Assembly: GCA_025403435.1 (NCBI GenBank)
Contig: CM046350.1
Location: forward strand, 4,065,512 to 4,129,511
From: Artocarpus heterophyllus
Taxonomy: Eukaryota > Streptophyta > Magnoliopsida > Rosales > Moraceae
DNA length: 64,000 nt
Reading direction: 5' to 3'
Part shown: one piece after another, positions 56,913 through 64,000 of the stretch
Layout of the letters: each line of letters starts with the position of its first letter
Numbering within the stretch: position 1 is the first letter of the stretch
Notes under the pieces: model-generated
Database searches by the model: none
Told to the model about the DNA's origin: nothing
The model's input: the letters and a program-made list of their open reading frames with translations, nothing else
Position numbers and translations under genes: made by a program

Positions 56913-59444
56913 GGAGTCAAGTGCCTAAAACTAAATAAAAGAATAGTAGAAGGGGTAGTGGGGCATAAGCCCTTGAAGAATCTTTTTTGCTATTTGACAC
57001 CTCACGTCACGGACAGAAAAATTAAAGGGACACTATATTGTCTAGTTGTAAATGTTTTTCATTTGTAATTTTTTTTCAAGAATTAGAGCAATAATAGTCA
57101 TAGATATGATTTTTTTTTTTATAATATTCGTATAAATATAGCTTTTGTAGACAATGAATGAGAAATGCCATATGGTGGAGGCCATTTCTCATATCAGCAT
57201 CATATCTTTCGTTTTGAGCTGGTTTCCCATTTGTTCTTTTTGGGTAGCAAGACGTGTAGATGACTGAGTATATCATGCGCTCATGTTCCTAACATTCCAT
57301 TTTATCTCATTTTATTGCCAGTTGCTGTGAAAATGTGAATCTCATCTTCACATCACATGTTAAATTTTTTCTAATATTATTGTGTTGATGGATTTGTTTT
57401 TATGGAAAAGAATAAAATCCATATATAGCGTTCAGTACTATTAGTCTCCCTTGCATTATAAATGGACCTGTATGATCTAGTTTTGAATTTGTTTTTCCAA
57501 ATGCTAAAAACGTAATGCATGGACCAAGAATCATGCAGGGAATCTGCAAATACTTAAAAAAATTTTTGTCGCTTTCCTACGTGAAGCATGTACTGTAAAA
57601 ATAACATTCTAGCTGTATGCATACATCATAACTATTAAATTAAATTAGGCATGCAATTCTTTTTTTTTCAATTAAAGTTTATTAACGGATTTCGTATTAT
57701 TGCTAGGAGATTTCTCCAATAGTTATTGAAAAAATAATCAACTAATAAATATTTATTTTTCAACTATCAAATCTGTAAAAAAAAAATAATTTTATGTAGA
57801 TCTAATTGTTTAAAAACGTACATTATTAGCAAGAATAGACACGAAAAAGAAACCCTTATTAGTAAATAAAAAAAATACCAGCTAATAGCAAAAGGATTGC
57901 ACGCTTAACTCTTTTTCTATTACAGTCAAAATGCCCACCTTACCGAAAGTTTAAGGTTGTATTTATTTTTAGGGTGTTTGAAAAGGTGATGAGAATCAGT
58001 GATGGGAATCATTTTTATTATAGTATGTAAGAGTTTTATACTGTAGTATCTTTTTTATTGTTACTGTAGTATGTAAAAATTTTACATTGTTTATAGCTGA
58101 GATTGTGGTAGAAACTGAGTTTTAGAGGCCGTATACTTTTCTTAATGAAACGCTTACTGATAATTTAGACATAAACCAAACAAAAGCCAACAGCGGCTGT
58201 AGGGCGGTGCGGGAAGGGGACCCACAGCACCAACTGCGATCATTACCGTCCATTTGAGGCCCACAACGCAAGTTGGCCTCCCACGTAGACTTCTCAAAAC
58301 GATGCCGTGGACAACTTTTCCCCACCCTCTGATTAAGCCCATTTCTGCCAACTTTGGAAACCGCCCCTTGAATTCCCCCTTGGGACCCACTTGTTGATGC
58401 TTTCTAGGTTGGATCCTCGTGGCGCTGGTCCCACTTGCCGCCGTTTGATGTGCCATGCTGGAACACACTCATCGCTCCGATCGTTTCTCAGAAAAAACAG
58501 CCTTTTGTGCTAAGCTTTGGTCGTGCTGTATTGCCCAATTTTTAGATCGAGTGGGTTTTTTTTCGTTGCATCTCGACACTTGTAATTTGTTTTATGTTTT
58601 ATCGATTTTCACTGATGGATTTATTTAAATGTCTGGAGTCTAGTTTTCTTGTAGTAGATGATCAATTACCATTAAATATGAGCATGTATTATATTTAATT
58701 TAAAATGAAATTTTCTCAAAAAAAAAAAAAACACTCATCACATCGTGTACCAAAATGATGCAAAGTTTAAAGGCGTATTCGTCATTTTGGCCATTCTTTA
58801 CTGCGGGTCCAAGGACGATTATGGTCATTAAGTTTACAATTTAGTACAATTTTTATCGTAGATCTCAACAACATTGTTCCCTTTACTAACTTAGGGTTTT
58901 GGACGTAACCCACTCATGCCTAGAGTTGTGTGTCATGCACTCATCATTGATGTGAATTCTCTGGTTTTGTCAATTTTATATTTTATATTAGCATTTTTAA
59001 ACAGTCAAATTTGTACGACTTCTATTAATTTTCTGCACATTTATATGGTACAAACTGTTATGTTTTACAATTTTAATTTTTAAGTATTTAAATCAATTTT
59101 TCAAGTGAAAAAATCCTGTTCATTCTCAGAGTTAAAAGCCTGCTATTTATAAAGTGAGCCTCGATTAAACATGCAGTGTACTTTTAATTTAAGACTCAAT
59201 GTTTTTTAGGAGTAAAATTATAATTTTATAAGATTAAATAAAATTATTCTTTTAATTGTTTAATTTACGATGAGAGCAATTTTGTATTGTGAGTCGCTAA
59301 TTTTTAACATTGGCATTCATAAATCATATAAGTGAAAGATTTATCTGACAATTAAAACTTTGAAATTTTTTTTATTTTGCATGTCTTTTCATCTTGATAT
59401 TATTTTATCAAATTTAATATTCAAAATCACGCACCAATACTTTA
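56913..59444. other. Gene-less region with a GC-richer block and repeat debris
   Basis: No gene supported. A member of the short-repeat family at about 57970-58125 starts AGGGTGTTTG but lacks a clear right end. The block 58170-58480 is clearly GC-richer than its surroundings and carries four G/C-rich motifs of the GGNCCCAC type. The open frame across it on the minus strand is not recognised as a protein. Confidence 0.45.
57970..58125. mobile_element. Short-repeat family member, right-truncated (family of 61691-61846)
   Basis: 'gggtgtttgaaaaggtgatg', 'agtatgtaagagttttatactgtagt' and 'gctgagattgtggtagaaactgag' match the complete copy at 61691-61846 in the same order. The right TIR is missing. 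Confidence 0.6.
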
Positions 59445-60296
59445 CGCGCGATAAGGGTGAACGGCGGGCGGTTTGATGGTTTTTAGGCTGGTGCGGTGCG
59501 ATTTTTTTAGATGACAGGTTGGCGATTAACCAACCCGCAAATCGCCCACCACATGGCGGGTGGTTTCAGTTTGGTTTTGGGTGGTTGCGGGCGGGTGCGG
59601 GCGGGTTGAGGCGGTTTAAACCTATGCTATTGCCCAATATAATTTTTTGGACCTTTTTTTTAGAAAGTGAAGAAAATTTGTAGAAAATATAAGATGATAA
59701 TACATAAAGCATTCCCAACAAGTTTGATGCTTAAAGACAGTGACCATATTCAAAAGTACAAATTAAGAAACATAATCATTCACTGCAACAAGAAACATCA
59801 ACTACAGATGAAGTGATAAACAAAGTCAAGAGTCCATAAAGATTAAAGCCTATTTACTGAGTTCAAAAATAATAGAATGCTACAAATAAAATGATGAACA
59901 AAGTCAAGTGTTCTTTTTCTTTTAGGGATTTCTCTACTAACTTACTTGATTTGAATTTTGATCATTTCACAAAATAATAGGAGAATTTTCAGTTTTCAAT
60001 ATGTCAAGAGGCAGCCGAGCCCATGCTTGGAGTGTTGGATTGTTCAATCATCTCTAAAATAAGAACAAAATCAAATAAATGATAAATTTTTTTAAAAAAA
60101 TATATAGGCAGGCGGTGCGGGTTGAACCCGCCTTCAAAAACTTAAAACCAAACCAGCCCACCGAATATATTGGTGGGCCGGTTCAACCCGTCCATCAGTG
60201 GGTTACTAACATAAACCCTTTTTTTCGAGATGGGCGGACACGGGAGCGGGCAGTTAACGGGTGCGGGGTGGTTTTTGTACAGCCCCAACGTGCGAG
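59445..60296. mobile_element. hAT-like non-autonomous element with GCGGG-rich subterminal repeats
   Basis: The element is about 59453-60288. The left end AAGGGTGAACGG and right end GTACAGCCCCAA are imperfect inverted repeats. Flanking 8-mers CGCGCGAT (59445-59452) and CGTGCGAG (60289-60296) match at six of eight. Both ends are dense in GCGGGTGCGGG-type words and their complements, giving two GC-rich zones (59460-59620 and 60105-60275) around an AT-rich core. An 8-bp duplication, GGG-TG ends and clustered subterminal words fit hAT. No transposase is present. Confidence 0.65.
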
Positions 60297-60378
60297 AGAG
60301 AGAGCAATTTTATATATACTAGTGAGAAACATGCACCCTGTGCGTGCATTCTTCACATTTCAATGGATACAAAAATGA

Positions 60379-60407
60379 AAATATATATATATATATATAT
60401 ATATATC
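60379..60407. repeat. (AT)n microsatellite
   Basis: A run of alternating AT. Similar runs occur at about 61271-61292, 17836-17860, 7106-7126 and 63219-63239. Confidence 0.8.
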
Positions 60408-60420
60408 TTATAAGTTTAGT

Positions 60421-61260
60421 TTTATTTTATTACTTACCTGATGGTTTGATTTAGTTAAAAAAAAAGGTTAAGTAGAGAATATTTAAAAGGAAAAAAAGTT
60501 GTTAATCAGAAAATTCAAGAGTAAAGTGAAAAAAGAATATTGAAGAAAGAAGTAAAAAATAAATAAATAAGCAAAAGGCAAAACGCGAAAGGTAAAAGGC
60601 AAAAAAAAAATGAAATAAAATAAAAAGAAAAAATACCCATGCCATGTGTCAACTTTATGTGCAAAAGCATATTCACACAGTTATATATAGTATAGATACT
60701 CTCTTGATTGTTTGGTTTAGTTAAAAAAAAAAGGAAAATAAAAAACTATAGTAAATAACTCTTTTCAAAACTAATTCTAGTAATCAGCAAGTTTTGAAGA
60801 TATTTGTAGTAAATAATAAATTTATGGTATAAATAATATATTAAAACCTTTATTTATAATGTAAATAATTATTATTTACATAGTAAATTAGTTATTTATA
60901 TTGTAAATCTGTTTTTTACTATAAATATTTTCAAATATACTATTTAATTCAAAAAATTTCAAAAATATGTTATTTTTTTCCTTCTCCAAAAAAAAAGTTG
61001 AGTAAATAATATTTAAAAGGAAAAAAGTTGTTAATAAGAAAATTTAAGAAGAAAGCAAAAAAAACCACAAAAAAAAAGAGAAATAAAGGACTAAATATGC
61101 AATTAGGAAAACAGAAGAAAAAACCAAAAACATAAGGAGCAAAATGTAAAAAAATGTAAAAAATAAATAAATAAAAAGCAAGCAAAAAGACAAAAAAAGA
61201 TGACAAAAGAATGCCATATGTCAACTTCATATGCAAAAGCACATTCATACTTGTATGTAT
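60421..61260. repeat. Duplicated purine-rich block (two copies of about 240 bp)
   Basis: Copies at about 60440-60690 and 60990-61260 share 'aatatttaaaaggaaaaa', 'gttgttaat.agaaaattaag', 'aaaaaataaataaataa' and the end 'gccat.tgtcaacttatgtgcaaaagca'. Between them (60720-60980) is AT-rich sequence with a (TAAAT)-like pattern. No coding sequence; the minus-strand frame at 60970-61248 is a T-rich artefact. Confidence 0.6.
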
Positions 61261-61299
61261 GTGTGTGCGTGTATATATATATATATATATATCACCATT

Positions 61300-61690
61300 G
61301 CTCTTGCTATTTTTGTATTCTTACCATGTACGTACTAACAATCTATCTGGTATGAATGGACAGTAAAAAATAACAAACCCAAAAAAAATGTAGTAAAATA
61401 GGGTTTGATAAATTTTACATGTAAGAAAAGAAATCAGAGAAAAACTACATGTACCCCTTTAACATGCTCAAGTGAAATCTTAATTTCCTTCAAGCTATGA
61501 TGCTATTGAAACTTGCTTGTGAAATTTTAACCCACAGAAGTGGAGGGTACGCACTATTATAGGCTTTGCGCATGTAAAAAGGGTTAAAAATCTTTACCAT
61601 ATAGGGACATATAGGTACACTGTAAAGCGAAAAAAAAAAAAAAAAAAGCTGAAAAGTTACGGGCGGTGGAGAGTGTCCCACTCCATTAAT
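61300..61690. other. Gene-less stretch
   Basis: Unique-looking AT-rich DNA with a 21-base A run near 61630. No feature seen. Confidence 0.4.
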
Positions 61691-61846
61691 TGGGTGTTTG
61701 GAAAAGTGATAGGAACCACTTTTACGTGAGAGTTTTACACTGTAACATATTTTTTTATTGTTACTGTAGCATGTGAGAGCTTTATACTGTTCATAACTGA
61801 GATTGTGGTGGGAACTGAGTGGTTCCCATCACTACCAAACACCCCA
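61691..61846. mobile_element. Complete MITE with TGGGTGTTTGG inverted ends
   Basis: The left end TGGGTGTTTGGAAAAGTGAT, followed by AGGAACCACT, is mirrored by AGTGGTTCCCATCACTACCAAACACCCCA at the right: terminal inverted repeats of about 30 bp with few mismatches in a unit of 156 bp. The core holds the family words 'tgagagttttacactgtaa' and 'gcatgtgagagctttatactg'. No clear target duplication. Confidence 0.75.
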
Positions 61847-62280
61847 AGAATTATTGCCATTTTGACTCTATGATTTGGTTAAATATAAGCAAGGCATGTG
61901 TAAATGCGTTGTACGGGATTCAACTTATGCTCTAATGGCTTATTGTACACTCCAATGGTAGGCGTGGCTTGTTTGGCCAATTCCCTTTATTTGTAAAAGT
62001 TTTGGGGCCGACTAAACCAAATCATTTAGGGCGGATTGATGACGCGGAGCAGTTTGTCCCCAGCATTCATGGAAATTATGACAAACGTTACCATCCAATT
62101 TTGGTCTACGACATTTCTTTTCTACCTCATGTCGTTTTCGCGGTTATAATCGTGCTGCAGGCGGGCAAAAGAAGAGAAGAAAAGATTAAAAGAGTTTCAC
62201 GGTGTAACAGTGTAGCCTATTCGTGAACATTGAGAACTTGATGGTGACTTGTTTTATTCACAAGTTTAAACGTACGTGCT
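61847..62280. other. Gene-less stretch with an unrecognised open frame
   Basis: A frame at 61969-62226 (85 residues, VVFAVIIVLQAGKRREEKIKR) has no recognisable motif and no promoter context that I can see. I do not call it a gene. Confidence 0.35.
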
Positions 62281-62625
62281 GTTTGATATAACGGTAAAAA
62301 CTATTGGTTAAAACTGTTTTTTATTATTGCATTTGAAAGTTTTATATTGCAGTAATTTTTTTTATTTTTACTTTAGCATGTGAGAGCTTTACACTGATCA
62401 TAACTGAGATAATGGTCCAGTCTGCCCTATGCCAATACCCTGGTAAATTTGATAGAATGTTTGAGAGAACAGTTGAAATTAAAAATATTACTTTGAACTT
62501 TGTAGCATGTGGGAGCTTTACACTGTAATAACTTTTTACTTTTTATTATAAATGTTGAGAGTTTTTACATTATTTGTTGGTTGGAACTAACAGTTCCAAC
62601 TGAGATGCCAAACAAAGAGTAATTT
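62280..62625. repeat. Two tandem members of the 'tgtgagagctttacactg' repeat family
   Basis: The first (about 62280-62420) has 'tagcatgtgagagctttacactgatcataactgagat'-type sequence. The second (about 62456-62625) has 'tgtgggagctttacactgtaataac', ending 'ccaactgagatgccaaac'. Both are diverged relatives of 61691-61846. Confidence 0.6.
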
Positions 62626-62639
62626 TTGTAAGAAAAAAT

Positions 62640-63120
62640 ATTGTAGCAAAATGGTTCGAATCGCGACTCAGACCTGTGAAACAAACGGGTCATGAGTTTC
62701 ATAGCAACATAATAACCTTGTGAATTTCTATTATGAAAATAGTGCTATAGAAATAATGAACAGGAATATACACAGATTTACGTAAAACCTCAAGACAGGA
62801 AAAAACCACAAGCAAAAAAGAAAAAAATCACTAAGCTCAAAAAAGATTATAAGGCAGAAGCGATTAGGGAGGCAAAAAGTAGATAATACCAAACCCTAAC
62901 ATAATACATCATATATATAAGCATAAACAAAATCATAATATGTTATATAACCTGATAGGTCAAAAATATAAACTAAACAACCTGAAACGCAAAGGTCCGT
63001 ACTGTGGGGGCTCCGTCCACCACAGATCTCATGAAAAATTTAATTTTGTTCTTTTACTACAATTATTCTACCGTAAATTTTGTAAGTCAAGCCAAACTTA
63101 ATTTGAGTCATTGTACTCTA
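62640..63120 (-). mobile_element. Ty1/copia-type LTR piece
   Basis: On the minus strand the order is: GC-rich 'ggagcccccacag', a TATA-like 'cttatatatatga', 'gtattatctac', 'cttgtggttttttcc', 'gttttacgtaaatc', and a tail ending near 62700. This is the usual U3-R-U5 style of plant copia LTRs. A related fragment lies in F-box pseudogene 1 (4330-4690). Exact ends and target duplication are not seen. Confidence 0.55.
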
Positions 63121-64000
63121 ACAATTTCCATTTAATATGTGACCACTTCTGGCACTAATTTTAGATGACATCATTTTGCATGTATACACATTTATAAAGT
63201 AGGCCAAGCCTGATCTCCCTATATATATATATATATATGTATATGTTTATATATTTATTTATTTAAATTGAGAGGTTTGATTTATTATTGGCAGTATTGA
63301 TCCACAAAATATCGGCACGATCCAACGGAAAGCTGATGTATCACTTGAATGGGAAATGAAAGCGATAGAATTTAGAAGTGCTGGAGATGGACGTCACCAC
63401 CAAGAAAAAATACATAAAATTTTGAACAGGATGGTACATTCAATGACTTAAAGTTCCAAAATTTTCTCACTAATAAATAAAAGTAGCTCCCGATCAGATA
63501 TGCAGTTCCTTTTCAACATCGTGGCCGACACAATTCACAAAGAAACTTCAAAAAAAAATAAAGAACATAAATCGTCAGTGCCAAACATAAGCTCGATTAC
63601 CATGTTTTTTTTTTTATTGCTTTATCTTTTGTATTTATGAATTGGGTCTGATGGGAAGACAACTTTACATTTCTTTACCTATCTTTTGCTTTCTTTAGCT
63701 AGAAGTTGCTTTCATCTATTTTTTTCCCTTTAAATTCAGGACCAAAGATATTGAAGAAGGAACAGCCATCTGTATTCGTAAGGAAAAGCTATTGGTTATG
63801 AGTTAAGAGGTGGGTCCTACAACATGGATTATTGTGCTTCCAAAGGATCCCAGGTTTGTTTCGGCCATGAGAGAAGCTTTGAATCCGTTAATAGCGTATT
63901 GAATCTTCCAAAGTCCCGACCATATTCCATGGTAATCATATGTCTGTCTTAGGTTATTTTGGCTGACAAAAAGGCACTTAATTATTTGGCTATGCAAAAA
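63121..64000. other. Gene-less right edge
   Basis: AT-rich with an (AT)n run near 63221. The minus-strand frame at 63803-63997 shows no recognisable motif, and I do not support a gene here. Confidence 0.4.

Noticed and set aside
58122..58468. Minus-strand frames across the GC-rich block
   Set aside because: No recognised domain, no splice or promoter context; the GC-rich composition alone explains the lack of stops.
61969..62226. 85-residue frame as a possible small gene
   Set aside because: No recognised family, no clear promoter, surrounded by MITE debris; kept only as a note.

Overview
This is AT-rich nuclear DNA from a flowering plant, most likely a eudicot. The genes contain introns, and the space between them is filled with plant transposable elements: Ty3/gypsy-type LTRs, Ty1/copia-type LTR pieces, hAT-like and other TIR elements, and a tRNA-derived SINE. 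I cannot name the species from the sequence alone.

Genes, left to right. (1) A dispersed tandem cluster of F-box/FBA (CPR1/CPR30-like) genes lies at about 3.5, 12.1, 13.8, 26.8 and 30.2 kb. Two copies are intact (13800-14972 and 30244-31341). One differs from an open frame by a single base (26832-28000). Two are clearly broken (3533-5101 and 12091-12824). The cluster also left gene-less copies of its 3' flank at about 5.3, 23.3 and 46.2 kb. (2) A single-exon gene at 8060-10333 encodes a TPR-PB1 protein, the likely orthologue of Arabidopsis CLMP1/PHOX2. (3) A three-exon HECT ubiquitin ligase, UPL5, lies at 48799-54253. (4) A two-exon acidic Ala/Glu-rich protein is on the minus strand at 55594-56785. 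The F-box proteins and UPL5 all act in substrate selection for ubiquitination, but nothing here shows that they work together.

Mobile DNA. The most notable object is a complete-looking LTR retrotransposon of about 12.1 kb at 33401-45537. It has two LTRs, a tRNA-iMet-type primer binding site, a polypurine tract and a near-perfect 5-bp target duplication. Its interior shows no recognisable gag-pol. It carries instead an intronless, decayed copy of a LOG cytokinin-activating enzyme gene in the sense direction. That copy was later split by a solo LTR (38675-41673) of another family, whose second solo LTR sits at 111-3236 with a perfect TGTGT duplication. Between 17.25 and 22.45 kb lies an inverted repeat of about 5.2 kb with arms of about 2.3-2.4 kb, able in principle to form a long hairpin transcript.

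The right end (57-64 kb) has no gene I can support. It holds an hAT-like element with GC-rich subterminal repeats, a short-repeat family, purine-rich duplicated blocks and a copia-type LTR piece. All statements come from reading the sequence by eye. No alignments or searches were run, so identities and divergences are qualitative.
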